Below the pieces are notes generated by a model, which was given only the letters and a program-made list of their open reading frames with translations, ran no database searches and was not told the DNA's origin. A stretch of DNA of 64,000 nucleotides from Aeromonas piscicola (GTDB lineage: Bacteria; Pseudomonadota; Gammaproteobacteria; Enterobacterales; Aeromonadaceae): the NCBI RefSeq assembly GCF_000820005.1, contig NZ_CDBL01000057.1, forward strand, positions 62,001-126,000, read 5' to 3'. The position numbers and the translations under genes were made by a program. Positions 31,051 to 41,635 of the stretch are shown here, one piece after another (within the stretch, counting starts at the first letter, position 1; each line of letters opens with the position of its first letter).

Positions 31051-32475
31051 ATGTCTCTCCCCGTCAAGAACAGCGCCAAGCAGCGTGAACAAGACAGATC
31101 GCGCATTCTCACCCTGCTGCTGGCCGATGATGCCCTCACCGACAGCCTGCTGGATCCACAGGCGGTACAAGATGCCGAGCTGCGCGATCAGACCAGCGAG
31201 ATCACCAGCCTGGTCAACCGCCTGCCCGCCGCCGACATCGCCGATGCGCTGGAATCCCTGCCGCCGGACGAACGCCACGTGCTGTGGCAACTGGTGGATG
31301 AGGAGAAGCATGGCCAGGTTCTGGTCGAGGCCTCGGAGACGGTGTGGGACAGCCTGATCAGCGGCATGAGCGACAAGGCGCTGCTGCACGCCCTGCGCAC
31401 CCTGGACATAGACGATCAGATCTATCTGGGCCAATACCTGCCCCGCAATCTGATGGGCCGGCTGCTCACCTCCATGGCCCCTCCCCAGCGCGATCAGGTA
31501 AGGGAGGTAATCCGCTACGGCAAGCACACGGTCGGCGCCATGATGGACTTCGAGCTCATCACTGTGCGCGCCGAGGTGAGCCTGGCGACCGTGCAGCGCT
31601 ACCTGCGCATGCGCGGCAAGATCCCCGTCAACACCGACAAGCTGTTTGTCATCGACAGGCGCAACCGGCTGCAGGGGGAGCTACCGCTCACCACAGTGCT
31701 GCTGCACAAGCCGGCGACTCTGGTCGCCGAGGTGATGGAGCGGGATCCGGTCACCTTCGATCCGGAGGACAACGACGAGGCGGCGGCCCGAACCTTCGAG
31801 CGGGATGACCTGCTCTCAGCCGCCGTGGTGGACGCGCGCGGCAAGCTGATGGGCCGCCTCACCGTCGCCGAGGTGGTGGATCTGGTGTATGAGGAGAGTG
31901 ACACCGACCTGCGTCGCATGGGGGGGATCAGCGAGGATGAAGACGTGTTCGCCCCTGTCTCCAAGGCGGTCAAGACCCGCTGGGCCTGGCTCGCCATCAA
32001 CCTCTGTACCGCCTTCGTGGCTTCCCGGGTCATAGGCCTGTTCGAGCACACCATATCGCAACTGGTGGCGCTGGCGGCCCTGATGCCAATCGTCGCGGGG
32101 ATCGGCGGCAACACAGGCAACCAGACCATCACCATGATAGTGCGGGCGCTGGCGCTGCAGCACATACAGGCGGGCAACGTCTCCTTCCTGCTGTGGCGCG
32201 AGCTGGGGGTGGCACTGATCAATGGTCTGGTATGGGGCGGCACCATGGGGCTGGCCACCTATGCCCTCTATCAGGATGCGGCGCTGGGCGCCGTGATGAC
32301 GCTGGCCATGATGATCAACCTGCTGGTCGCCGCCCTGATGGGGGTCATCATCCCCATGACGATGTCACGTCTCGGCCGGGATCCGGCGATCGGTGCCAGC
32401 GTGATGATCACCGCCATCACGGATACCGGCGGCTTCTTCATCTTCCTCGGGCTGGCGACCCTGTTCCTCATCTAG
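31051..32475 (+). CDS. mgtE: Magnesium transporter MgtE
   Basis: This is a Mg2+-gated magnesium channel. With ATG at 31051 (MSLPVKNSAKQREQDR) it is 474 residues. It has the cytoplasmic superhelical N domain (LVNRLPAADIADALESLPPDE), two CBS domains around residues 150-270 and a five-helix membrane part with the family signature PIVAGIGGNTGNQTITMIVRALAL. The upstream in-frame extension is unrelated to the family. AGGAATTCTGTTTC is the ribosome-binding region. No magnesium riboswitch was recognised in the short leader. Confidence 0.93.
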   Translation: MSLPVKNSAKQREQDRSRILTLLLADDALTDSLLDPQAVQDAELRDQTSEITSLVNRLPAADIADALESLPPDERHVLWQLVDEEKHGQVLVEASETVWDSLISGMSDKALLHALRTLDIDDQIYLGQYLPRNLMGRLLTSMAPPQRDQVREVIRYGKHTVGAMMDFELITVRAEVSLATVQRYLRMRGKIPVNTDKLFVIDRRNRLQGELPLTTVLLHKPATLVAEVMERDPVTFDPEDNDEAAARTFERDDLLSAAVVDARGKLMGRLTVAEVVDLVYEESDTDLRRMGGISEDEDVFAPVSKAVKTRWAWLAINLCTAFVASRVIGLFEHTISQLVALAALMPIVAGIGGNTGNQTITMIVRALALQHIQAGNVSFLLWRELGVALINGLVWGGTMGLATYALYQDAALGAVMTLAMMINLLVAALMGVIIPMTMSRLGRDPAIGASVMITAITDTGGFFIFLGLATLFLI

Positions 32476-32496
32476 TCGGGGCCAGTCGTTTCGATG

Positions 32497-32525
32497 AAAA
32501 AGGGAGCCTGCACGGCTCCCTTTTT
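32497..32525. terminator. Bidirectional terminator between mgtE and the MCP gene
   Basis: The stem GGGAGCC / GGCTCCC with a 5-nt loop is flanked by A5 and T5. It serves two converging genes. Confidence 0.88.
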
Positions 32526-32546
32526 GCTGTTCCAGGGGGCGGGCCG

Positions 32547-34400
32547 CTAGACCCGATACTTGGCCACCGCCTGATTGAGCAGTTTGGCCTGCTCGGTCAA
32601 GCCCTGGCTGGACTTGGCATTCTCCTCCGCCATCAGGCTCGACTCCTGGGCTATGTCGCGGATGTTGTTGACGTTGCGGTTCACCTCATTGGCCACCAGG
32701 CTCTGCTGCTCGATGGCCGCGGCTATCTGGGTGCTCATATCCATGATGTGGGTGACATCCTGGGTGATCTGCCCCAGCAGTTCGCCCGCCGTGCTGGCCT
32801 GCTCCGAGCTGCTGTTGCCCTGCTCGCGGCAGGTCGCCATCATGCCCACTATGCTGCCGGTCTGCTTCTGCAGCGAGCTGATGATGCCGGCAATCTCCTG
32901 GGTCGACTTCTGGGTACGGATGGCGAGGCTACGAACCTCGTCCGCCACCACCGCAAAACCACGGCCCTGATCCCCCGCCCGCGCCGCCTCGATGGCCGCA
33001 TTGAGGGCCAGCAGGTTGGTCTGCTCGGCGATGCCGCGGATCACGTCCAGCACAGAGCCTATGGTCTCGCTCTCTTTCTGCAACTGGGCCACCTCCTGGG
33101 AGGAGCTCTCCAGATTGCCGGCCAGCGAGCGGATCTGGCGCACAGTGTTCTCTACCGCGGTGCGCCCCTCCATCGCCTTGTCGTTGGTGGCCTGGGCATT
33201 ATTGGCGGCCTGCTCTGTGTTGCGGGCTATCTCCTCTATGGTGGATCCCATCTCGGTGGAGGCCGTCGCCACCATGTCGGTTTCCTGCAACTGGCGTGAC
33301 GCCCCCTCACTGGTACGTCTGACGTTGCTGGAGAGGTGATCCGCCGCCTCGGTCAGGGCATGCACACTCTGCTTCACATCGCCGATCAGATGGCGAAAGC
33401 CCCCCAGCATCACGTCAAGATTGCCTGCCAGCTGGGCCATCTCGTCGGCCCCTTGCAGCTCTATCTTGAGGCGCAGGTCATTGTCCTGGCGGATACGGTT
33501 GACTGTGTCGTTTACCCGCGAGATGGGCCTGTCTATGCTGCGGCCCAGCAAGATGCTCATGATGCCGATGAGCACTATGATCACGCCGCCGCAGACCAGC
33601 ATCAGGCTGTTGAGGCGCGAGGTCTGCCGTACCAGCTCGTCGGCGATATGCTGGCCGACAGCCGCAAAGCCCTGCTCGGTCTGATGCACCAAGTCCCGCA
33701 TCTGGTTGCGCAACCCCTCATCCTCTTTCAACCCCAGCACCTGCATGCCCTGCACCAGGGCGACGAAGTCCTGCCGATACTGCTGGCTGGCCTGTTCCAG
33801 CTTGCTACGGTCAACCTCCGGCAGCGCCGCCAGGCTCTCCTGGAAGCTTTTGTGCAAGGTCTGGAAACGTTCCAGGTACTGGATGTCAAAGCGCAGCATG
33901 AAGTCTTTCTCCGCCCGCCTCAGCTGCAGCATTGTGATGATCAACCCCTGCTGATCCAGCTGCTTGAGCCCCTCCTCGACCTGATGCACTGCCGCCCTCA
34001 GACGGCCGTAGAGGCCATCTTCCGGCCCCAGTCCTATGGTCTGCTGCTGTGCCACCAGATCGTTGAAGGCCTTGCCATAGGCCCCCATCTGCTGATCCAG
34101 CCGAGCCAGCTCGCCCTGTACGGCCCCCAAGGTGTCATCGGTACTCAGGGTCTGGTCCAGCTTGTGAAAATCGGCCAGCCCCTGATTGAAGCGATCGACG
34201 AAGGCCAGATCCTTGCGGATCAGGAAATCCTTCTCGGCCCGCCGCAGGTTCAGCATGGCGATCTCGAGCGCATCCACGTTGCGCTGGGCTTCGGTCAGGT
34301 GGCGATTCACTTGGCTGGAGTAGAGAAACAAACCGCTCAACACCAGCATGGCAATGGCCACCAACACTGTGTTCAGGATCAACTTATGACGGATCAGCAC
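32547..34400 (-). CDS. Methyl-accepting chemotaxis protein with HBM sensor domain
   Basis: The 617-residue chemoreceptor has a membrane helix at about residues 8-28 and a helical bimodular (HBM) periplasmic domain. The HBM domain is marked by two copies of an LRRAEKDF motif ([14 protein letters not shown] and [14 protein letters not shown]). A second membrane helix near residue 275, HAMP and a complete cytoplasmic signalling domain (hairpin tip [17 protein letters not shown], then [21 protein letters not shown]) follow. HBM receptors of Pseudomonas sense TCA intermediates or other organic acids, and the ligand here is unknown. The C-terminus (VAKYRV) lacks the CheR-binding pentapeptide. Confidence 0.92.
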   Translation of the reverse strand: MLIRHKLILNTVLVAIAMLVLSGLFLYSSQVNRHLTEAQRNVDALEIAMLNLRRAEKDFLIRKDLAFVDRFNQGLADFHKLDQTLSTDDTLGAVQGELARLDQQMGAYGKAFNDLVAQQQTIGLGPEDGLYGRLRAAVHQVEEGLKQLDQQGLIITMLQLRRAEKDFMLRFDIQYLERFQTLHKSFQESLAALPEVDRSKLEQASQQYRQDFVALVQGMQVLGLKEDEGLRNQMRDLVHQTEQGFAAVGQHIADELVRQTSRLNSLMLVCGGVIIVLIGIMSILLGRSIDRPISRVNDTVNRIRQDNDLRLKIELQGADEMAQLAGNLDVMLGGFRHLIGDVKQSVHALTEAADHLSSNVRRTSEGASRQLQETDMVATASTEMGSTIEEIARNTEQAANNAQATNDKAMEGRTAVENTVRQIRSLAGNLESSSQEVAQLQKESETIGSVLDVIRGIAEQTNLLALNAAIEAARAGDQGRGFAVVADEVRSLAIRTQKSTQEIAGIISSLQKQTGSIVGMMATCREQGNSSSEQASTAGELLGQITQDVTHIMDMSTQIAAAIEQQSLVANEVNRNVNNIRDIAQESSLMAEENAKSSQGLTEQAKLLNQAVAKYRV

Positions 34401-34546
34401 GATGGACCTCTCACGAACAGGGAATGGACTGCATTGAGCTTATGCAGAAAACGCTATCCCTGTTGTTGTTCAAGGAATATTCATTGAAATGCCAGTCCCA
34501 CTCCTTATACTGGATCCCACCTGTTTCCAGCCGTGGATTTGACACT

Positions 34547-35032
34547 ATGGAATACAACACTTCAGAACTGTGCGACATCTATCAGGACATGGTGGATGTG
34601 CTCGAACCCATGCTCTGCTCCTTCGGCGGCCGTGCCTCTTTCGGCGGCGTCATCACCACAGTCAAATGCTTCGAATCGAATGGCCTGATCCGTGAACTCG
34701 TCAAAGAGAACGGCGTCGGTCGCGTGCTGCTGATCGATGGCGGTGGCTCCATGCGCCGTGCCCTGATCGACAGCGAGATCGCCACTACGGCAGCCGAGAA
34801 CGAGTGGGAAGGCATCGTCTGCTACGGCTGCGTGCGCGAAGTCGACATCCTGGAAGATCTGGATATCGGCATTCAGGCACTGGCCGCCATTCCGGTGGGC
34901 GCCGACAGCAAGGACGTGGGGGAGACGGATCTGCCGGTCAACTTCGGTGGCGTCACCTTCCTGCCGGATGACCATCTCTACGCAGACACCACAGGGGTGA
35001 TCCTCTCCCCTGAGGCGCTCGATATCGAGTAA
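34547..35032 (+). CDS. rraA: Ribonuclease E activity regulator RraA
   Basis: This protein binds RNase E and inhibits RNA decay. The 161-residue product has the length of E. coli RraA and matches [65 protein letters not shown] and [23 protein letters not shown] 34547 (MEYNTSEL) is chosen by alignment, and upstream in-frame codons are not conserved. Because RyhB in enterics acts through RNase E, the neighbouring sRNA gene is a notable coincidence. Confidence 0.95.
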   Translation: MEYNTSELCDIYQDMVDVLEPMLCSFGGRASFGGVITTVKCFESNGLIRELVKENGVGRVLLIDGGGSMRRALIDSEIATTAAENEWEGIVCYGCVREVDILEDLDIGIQALAAIPVGADSKDVGETDLPVNFGGVTFLPDDHLYADTTGVILSPEALDIE

Positions 35033-35053
35033 GCCGCAACCTGAGTTGTGACG

Positions 35054-35078
35054 ATGGGAGCCTTGGCTCCCATTTTTT
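35054..35078 (+). terminator. Terminator after rraA
   Basis: The stem ATGGGAG / CTCCCAT (extended by CC/GG) runs into TTTTTT. Confidence 0.85.
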
Positions 35079-35104
35079 ATGGCTGCCATGGTCTGAAAAA
35101 AAGC

Positions 35105-35215
35105 AAAAAAAGAGGGCCAGAAGAACTGGCCCTATAACTGGAAGCAATGTGAGCAATGTCGTGCCTTCACAAGAAGTCCATCACGTTGGAACGAATGAAG
35201 TCTTTCCCGGAAAAC
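35105..35215 (-). ncRNA. ryhB: Iron-stress small RNA RyhB
   Basis: This is a minus-strand sRNA in the rraA-yhhQ gap. The 27-nt segment at 35138-35164 (GCACGACATTGCTCAC followed by ATTGCTTCCAG) is the conserved RyhB pairing core, identical to my recollection of the enteric sequence. A strong terminator hairpin (AGGGCCAG-TTCTT-CTGGCCCT) and a run of seven Ts end the gene at 35105. Upstream are a Fur box and a sigma-70 promoter whose predicted start is G35215, giving about 111 nt. RyhB is made under iron limitation. With Hfq it represses mRNAs of iron-using proteins. The 5' end is predicted, and the 5' half is not obviously conserved. Confidence 0.92.
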
Positions 35216-35221
35216 AAGTTA

Positions 35222-35250
35222 ACAATAATCATTCTCATTTAACTAAGCAA
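35222..35250 (-). promoter_or_regulatory. ryhB promoter with overlapping Fur box
   Basis: Minus-strand -35 TTGCTT (35245-35250), a 17-nt spacer and -10 TATTGT (35222-35227) form the promoter. A Fur box at 35224-35242 matches the 19-bp consensus at 13 positions (core AAATGAGAATGATTATT) and covers the spacer and most of the -10, so iron-loaded Fur should block RNA polymerase. Confidence 0.85.
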
Positions 35251-35270
35251 CTCTTATTTGCCAAATGTGC

Positions 35271-35300
35271 AAAAAAATTGACCACCGCTGGGGTGGTCAA
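35271..35300 (-). terminator. Terminator of yhhQ
   Basis: On the minus strand the perfect stem TTGACCACC / GGTGGTCAA with a 5-nt loop leads into a run of Ts. It separates yhhQ from the downstream ryhB promoter. Confidence 0.88.
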
Positions 35301-35305
35301 TTGCA

Positions 35306-35980
35306 TCAGGCCTGGCGCGTCGCCGTTTGCAGGCCGGCCAATCCGCCCTCACCCACCAGCTTGCGGCTGAGATAACGCAGCAAGATGCCGTAGAGAGGCA
35401 CAAACAAACCAAGGCTTATCAGCAACTTGAATACATAGTCCACGGTTGCGATCTCGACCCAGTGCTCGGCCATGAAGGGATCCGTGCTACGCCAGAAGGC
35501 GATGCTGAAGAAGGCGATGGTATCCACCAGGTTGCCAAACAGGGTCGAGGCGGCTGGCGCCACCCACCAGGCCCTGAGCAACCGCAGCCGGTTGAATACC
35601 ACCACGTCCATGAACTGGCCTACCAGATAGGCCATAAAGCTGGCCAGCGCGATGCGCGCCACGAACAGGTTGAACTCCGCCAGATTGCCCATGCCCTGAT
35701 AGCTGCCCTCGAAGAACAGCACGGAGAGCACATAGGAAACGGCCAGTGCAGGCAGCATCACGGTCTGGATGATCTTGCGGGCCAGACCGGCACCGAAGAT
35801 CCGTACCGTCAGATCGGTGGCCAGGAAGATGAACGGGAAGCTGAAGGCACCCCAGGTGGTGTGAAAACCAAAGATGGTGATCGGCAGCTGCACCAGGTAG
35901 TTGCTGCTGGCAATGATCAGGATGTGGAACAATGAGAGGCGCACCAGCGCCGTCTGGTGCTGAGCAGGGGTCAGATTCAT
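35306..35980 (-). CDS. yhhQ: Queuosine precursor transporter YhhQ
   Basis: This inner-membrane transporter takes up queuosine precursors preQ0/preQ1 for tRNA modification. With ATG at 35978-35980 (MNLTPAQHQ) it is 224 residues with about six helices. It closely matches E. coli YhhQ: SLFHILIIASSNYLVQLP, FGFHTTWGAFSFPFIFLATDLTVRIFG, RIALASFMAYLVGQ, ASTLFGNLVDTIAFFSIAFWRS and MAEHWVEIATVDYVFKLLIS. The longer in-frame start near 36115 would cover the promoter and riboswitch and is rejected. A preQ1-I-like aptamer includes its ribosome-binding site. Confidence 0.93.
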   Translation of the reverse strand: MNLTPAQHQTALVRLSLFHILIIASSNYLVQLPITIFGFHTTWGAFSFPFIFLATDLTVRIFGAGLARKIIQTVMLPALAVSYVLSVLFFEGSYQGMGNLAEFNLFVARIALASFMAYLVGQFMDVVVFNRLRLLRAWWVAPAASTLFGNLVDTIAFFSIAFWRSTDPFMAEHWVEIATVDYVFKLLISLGLFVPLYGILLRYLSRKLVGEGGLAGLQTATRQA

Positions 35981-35987
35981 ATTGTGA

Positions 35988-36018
35988 CCTTTTTGGTTAA
36001 TGGGGTTAGGGAACCCAT
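35988..36018 (-). promoter_or_regulatory. preQ1-I riboswitch controlling yhhQ translation
   Basis: The minus-strand RNA reads ATGGG-TTCCCTAAC-CCCAT (P1 hairpin), then TAACCAAAAAGG. This closely parallels the T. tengcongensis preQ1-I aptamer (CUGGG-loop-CCCAG-UUAACAAAACAAGG). The terminal AAGG is the yhhQ Shine-Dalgarno, 7 nt before the ATG, and would be hidden in the P2 pseudoknot when preQ1 is bound. The sequence match is from memory, and the gene function (queuosine precursor import) supports it. Confidence 0.8.
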
Positions 36019-36050
36019 ACCGCCACCATTGGCGATAATTGAGGGGCGAG

Positions 36051-36078
36051 ATTATACGCCCCCCAACTGATAGTTCAA
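36051..36078 (-). promoter_or_regulatory. yhhQ promoter
   Basis: A perfect minus-strand -10 TATAAT (36051-36056) has a -35-like TTGAAC (36073-36078) 16 bp upstream. The transcript would start about 25 nt before the riboswitch. Confidence 0.7.
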
Positions 36079-36149
36079 TCTTTATGCTGTTGATTCGACC
36101 AGCGGCCATTGTCATCGAAGGGCAAGGTCATGCACCCCAAACAGCCAGT

Positions 36150-36437
36150 TCAGCCTTTATGCTGACGACCGAGCCAGAGCAAGACCTCGCGATCGACCGG
36201 CTGCACCGCCATCAGCCAGCAACCGCTATGGTGTTCATACTCCAGCCTGAGCTGGCTCCCTTCAAATTCCAGCAACCAGCCGTGGCGATCGGCGCCCCAC
36301 TCCCTGTCGAGCAGCCTGAGCTCCCAATCCTGCAGCAAGGCGCCAGCCAGCGCCGGGAAGGTATCCCAACAGAGCCCGGGGCAATCCAGCATCAGCACGG
36401 CTGACTCAATGTCTGCCCGCGTTACACGCCAATTCAT
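36150..36437 (-). CDS. Small hypothetical protein, DUF3630-like
   Basis: This 95-residue acidic, Trp-rich soluble protein contains GADRHGWLLEFEGSQLRLEYEHHSGCWL. It resembles the DUF3630 family of gammaproteobacteria, whose function is unknown. It has no signal peptide or membrane helix. It begins 10 bp after the selO stop on the same strand, so it is probably co-transcribed with selO. The family assignment is from memory and tentative. Confidence 0.65.
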   Translation of the reverse strand: MNWRVTRADIESAVLMLDCPGLCWDTFPALAGALLQDWELRLLDREWGADRHGWLLEFEGSQLRLEYEHHSGCWLMAVQPVDREVLLWLGRQHKG

Positions 36438-36447
36438 CTCTCATCCC

Positions 36448-37875
36448 TCAACTGCTGCAAGAAAGCTCGCCACCGCAATACCACTGGGGAACCGGTGTCG
36501 CCAGGTCGTCATACTCGGGTTGTTCGTCACAGGGGTGCTGCAAGGCCGCAAACAACCGCTCGAACGGAGTCATATCCCCCGCCTCGGCGGCATCTATCGC
36601 CTGCTGGGCCAGGGCATTGCGCAGCACGTACTTGGGATTGATGGCGTCCATCTGCCGCTTGCGGGCGGCATCCTCGCTTCCCTCCCGCACCAGTCGCGCC
36701 CGATAGAGCGCGAGCCACTGCTGCCAGAGCGCAGGATCCGGCAGCAGTGCCAGCAGGGAGGCGGGCAAATCCCCCTGCTGAGTAACCTCACCCAGCCGGC
36801 GCAGGAAGAGGTGATAGTCCACCCCCTGGCTCGCCAGCAGTTGGAACAGCTGGCGGAACAGGGCGGGATCTTCCTCCTCCCACACCGCCAGCCCGAGCCG
36901 GGCGCGCATCAGCTCGGAGTAGTGCAGCATCAGCTGATGTTCATACTGGGCCAGCGCGGCAGCCAGGGCCTCGCCGTCCACATGGGCCGCCAGCGCTTGC
37001 GCCAGCTTCTGCAGATTCCAGTAACCCACCGCCGGCTGCTGATCCAGCGCGTAACGGCCACCCGGATCCGAATGATTGCAAACAAAGTCCGGCACATAGG
37101 CATCGATGAAACCGTAGGGGCCGTAATCCAGGGTCAGCCCGAGCAGCGACATGTTGTCGGTGTTCATTACGCCGTGGCAGAAACCGGCGGCCTGCCACTT
37201 GGCGATGAGCCGCGCGGTGCGCCGTACTACCTCGGCAAACAGTTCGGCGCCATTGTTCAGCTCGGGGAAGTGGTGACGGAGCAGATAGTCGATGAGCAGC
37301 GGTATTTTCTCTCCCTGCCCGCTCCAGGCGAAGTATTCGATGTGACCGAAACGCAGGTGGCTCGGAGCTGTGCGCAGCACTGTCGCCCCCGTCTCAACCT
37401 GTTCGCGGTAAACGGGCTCACTGCTCCCCACCAGCACCAGCGCACGGGTAGTGGGAATGCCGAGGGCATGCAGCGCCTCGGAGGCGAGATACTCGCGGAT
37501 GCTGGAGCGCAACACGGCGCGACCATCGCCGAAACGGGAGAAGGGGGTCTTGCCCGCCCCTTTCAGATGCAGATCCCAGCGCTGACCATCCGGTGCAAGC
37601 TGCTCCCCCAGCAACAGGGCGCGGCCATCACCGAGCCGCGGGCTGTAACCACCGAACTGATGACCCGCATAGACCTGGGCCACCGGCTGCATGCCGGGCA
37701 GCGGCTGCCCCAGCCCACAACAGGCAAGCCAGTCTGTTTCGCCGACATCGCCCAGTCCCAGCTCGTTCAGAAGACAGTGGTTGAGGTGCAGCAAGCTGGG
37801 CTCGCGCAGCGGCTGGGGGGCCACGGGCTCACAGGCCCAGGGCAGTTCGGTGGCGAAAGTGTTGATCAGCTTCAT
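36448..37875 (-). CDS. selO: Protein adenylyltransferase SelO (YdiU)
   Basis: This is a pseudokinase-fold enzyme that transfers AMP to protein Ser/Thr/Tyr, linked to redox stress. The 475-residue product carries AQVYAGHQFGGYSPRLGDGRALLLGE, DLHLKGAGKTPFSRFGDGRAVLRSSIREYLASEA, GFCHGVMNTDNMSLLGLTLDYGPYGF and NPKYVLRNALAQQAI. The C-terminal GELSCSS has the cysteine that is selenocysteine in many eukaryotic homologues. ATG 37873-37875 (MKLINTFATELPW) is chosen by alignment. Confidence 0.94.
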   Translation of the reverse strand: MKLINTFATELPWACEPVAPQPLREPSLLHLNHCLLNELGLGDVGETDWLACCGLGQPLPGMQPVAQVYAGHQFGGYSPRLGDGRALLLGEQLAPDGQRWDLHLKGAGKTPFSRFGDGRAVLRSSIREYLASEALHALGIPTTRALVLVGSSEPVYREQVETGATVLRTAPSHLRFGHIEYFAWSGQGEKIPLLIDYLLRHHFPELNNGAELFAEVVRRTARLIAKWQAAGFCHGVMNTDNMSLLGLTLDYGPYGFIDAYVPDFVCNHSDPGGRYALDQQPAVGYWNLQKLAQALAAHVDGEALAAALAQYEHQLMLHYSELMRARLGLAVWEEEDPALFRQLFQLLASQGVDYHLFLRRLGEVTQQGDLPASLLALLPDPALWQQWLALYRARLVREGSEDAARKRQMDAINPKYVLRNALAQQAIDAAEAGDMTPFERLFAALQHPCDEQPEYDDLATPVPQWYCGGELSCSS

Positions 37876-37979
37876 GGTAGTGCGACTCGTCCCTGCGTAT
37901 GCTCGTGTCACTCTTTATACCGCCGTCGGCCGAGTTCGGCTAACAGGCGATCGCGCTATTTCATTTCAAGGAGAAGAAG

Positions 37980-38279
37980 ATGCAAAGATGGTTGGGCGCC
38001 CTGCCCCTGCTGATGTTGTTGTGGGGACAGGCCCAGGCGGCCGATATCGAGGCGGGCAAGGCCAAGGCGGCGGTCTGCTCCGCCTGCCATGGGGTCGAGG
38101 GCAAGGCGCTGATCCCCAACTATCCCCATCTGGCCGGCCAGAATGCCGCCTATCTGGTGAAGCAGTTGAAAGCCTTCAAGGAGGGCAGTCGCAAGGAACC
38201 CCTGATGCTGCCCTTCATGGCGCCGCTCACCGAGGTCGATATGGAGAACCTGGCGGCCTATTACGCCAGCTTGAAATAA
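37980..38279 (+). CDS. Small periplasmic class I cytochrome c
   Basis: This 99-residue c-type cytochrome has a signal peptide (MQRWLGALPLLMLLWGQAQA, cleavage near residue 20) and one heme-binding site CSACH with GVEGKALIPNYPHLAGQ after it. A distal methionine candidate lies in PFMAPLTEVDMENLAAYYASL. It resembles the cytochrome c553/c4-half group of electron carriers. AAGGAGAAGAAG precedes the ATG. It diverges from selO. The electron partner cannot be told from context. Confidence 0.85.
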   Translation: MQRWLGALPLLMLLWGQAQAADIEAGKAKAAVCSACHGVEGKALIPNYPHLAGQNAAYLVKQLKAFKEGSRKEPLMLPFMAPLTEVDMENLAAYYASLK

Positions 38280-38297
38280 CCCGCCTTACCCAGGCAA

Positions 38298-38365
38298 CCC
38301 CGGCCCTTCCCTTGCAAAGAGGGGGTGTAAAAGTGCCCCTCCATTCTTGAGGAGGGAGGCCGGGG
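38298..38365. terminator. Compound inverted repeat between the cytochrome gene and recQ
   Basis: The outer arms CCCCGGCC (38298-38305) and GGCCGGGG (38358-38365) enclose an inner CCTCC/GGAGG pairing. It lies between converging genes and has no T-run, so it may act as an mRNA 3' structure for both. Confidence 0.45.
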
Positions 38366-38372
38366 TCACTGC

Positions 38373-40196
<1,824 letters not shown>

Positions 40197-40329
40197 GGGC
40201 TCTCCTTTGGGGTCGCCATTCTAAAGCAGCCGCCGCTCACAATAAACCTGCCATTGCGACTGTTAAGGAAGTGTTGCAGACTGGCTGGAGTTTTTACTCG
40301 GCTTTGATGACAGGGATCGGTATCAGAGA

Positions 40330-40794
40330 ATGAAACACATGCTGAAGAAGATGGCGCTCAGTGGCATTGCCAACCTGTTCGCCGAGCGGATGCCGTTCAA
40401 CAAGCTGATTGGCATGCAGGTGACCCACTACGACTTCGAGAAGGTGGAGCTGCGCATCAAGATGGATGACAAGCTGATCGGCAACCCCTTCCACAACATC
40501 TTGCACGGCGGCGTCACCGCCAGCCTGCTGGATGTGGCCGGCGGCATGATAGTCGCCGCCTCCTGCATCGACGAGCTGGAAGACTTCTCCCCCAACTACC
40601 TCAAGGAGCGATTCTCCCGCCTCGGCACCATCGATCTGCGGGTGGACTACCTGCGTCCGGGCCGCGGCAACGAGTTCATCGCCACCGCCCACATCATCCG
40701 CGCCGGCAGCAAGGTCGCCGTCGCCCGGATGGAACTGCACAACGAAGAGGGCACCCACATCGCCTTCGGTACCGGTACCTATCTGGTGGGCTGA
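40330..40794 (+). CDS. yigI: Thioesterase-family protein YigI
   Basis: This 154-residue hotdog-fold protein of the PaaI/YigI thioesterase group probably hydrolyses acyl-CoA esters. The conserved segment NPFHNILHGGVTASLLDVAGGM carries the HGG motif of the family, and IDLRVDYLRPGRG is typical. In enterics yigI also lies near recQ. It diverges from recQ here. Confidence 0.88.
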   Translation: MKHMLKKMALSGIANLFAERMPFNKLIGMQVTHYDFEKVELRIKMDDKLIGNPFHNILHGGVTASLLDVAGGMIVAASCIDELEDFSPNYLKERFSRLGTIDLRVDYLRPGRGNEFIATAHIIRAGSKVAVARMELHNEEGTHIAFGTGTYLVG

Positions 40795-40918
40795 CCCCAC
40801 CTATTGCATAAAAACCACGCTGCTAATCTGATTTTAATCATTAGAATCGTTACCCCCTCTGCCACCCACGGGTCCATACTGAAATTCGGGATTGTGTGCA
40901 GAGGGAGGATTGCAGGCG

Positions 40919-41446
40919 ATGAGTGCGAAACTGGCCACCAAACCATCCAGAGCCTTGTTGACACAGCTCGAGTCCATGCTCGACGAGGTGCAGACACCCG
41001 AGTGTCGCCACTGGCTGGAACAGGAGCTTGAGGGATACTCTCTCTGTTCGCCCCTGCCCTGGTATCGCATCGTAGCCTGTCGGCAACGCGGTCACTTCTT
41101 GGATCTGAAGACGGGAAAATATTTGACCTGTCATATCAACAGTCAAACGCTATGCCAACGCGATCTGGCCCAGATTCAGTTCATCTATGCCCGTGAACCC
41201 GCCGCCCATTATCTACTGCAACGCAATTCCGGTATTGAACCTTGGCCAGAGCAGCTGCTGGAAGATTATCAGGAGCAGTTGATCCCCGGCCATTTATGCC
41301 TGCAAGCTTGGCATGAGCCCGTGTCTTCATTACGTTCACAACTGATGGAGGGAATCGAACATTTCATTAGTGAGTACCCCAAGCACGCGGCCTTGCAACC
41401 TCAACACAGCTTCAAGGCATTGCGGCATCAGCACTGGCATATCTGA
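40919..41446 (+). CDS. Orphan protein with AbiTii-like domain
   Basis: This 175-residue soluble protein was not confidently recognised. Its N-terminal half (ALLTQLESMLDE, CRHWLEQELEGY, PLPWYRIVACRQRGHFLD) resembles the AbiTii domain found in some abortive-infection proteins, whose pattern is W-x3-EL-x-GY followed by P-x-YR. The C-terminal half has no recognisable motif. The start is ATG 40919 with GCAGGCG upstream; GTG 40892 would add nine residues. It stands alone, with its own terminator, between yigI and tRNA-Pro. The AbiTii resemblance is an inference from a short pattern. Confidence 0.6.
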   Translation: MSAKLATKPSRALLTQLESMLDEVQTPECRHWLEQELEGYSLCSPLPWYRIVACRQRGHFLDLKTGKYLTCHINSQTLCQRDLAQIQFIYAREPAAHYLLQRNSGIEPWPEQLLEDYQEQLIPGHLCLQAWHEPVSSLRSQLMEGIEHFISEYPKHAALQPQHSFKALRHQHWHI

Positions 41447-41541
41447 GTAAGCGCCTGGCGCGCAAGGAGGGCACCATAGACAAGACCCATAGCGAGATTG
41501 CCAAAATCTAGAGTGCCGGAGTCAGGATCAGACTCCACCCT

Positions 41542-41565
41542 GGGCCACCGAGCGGTGGCCCTTTT
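41542..41565 (+). terminator. Terminator of the AbiTii-like gene
   Basis: The perfect stem GGGCCACC / GGTGGCCC with loop GAGC is followed by TTTT. Confidence 0.78.
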
Positions 41566-41635
41566 AATGTCTGCGCACCACGACGGCAACCGGATAGATG
41601 AGCAAGAAAGCCGCAGCGGCATAGAGATGCCACCA

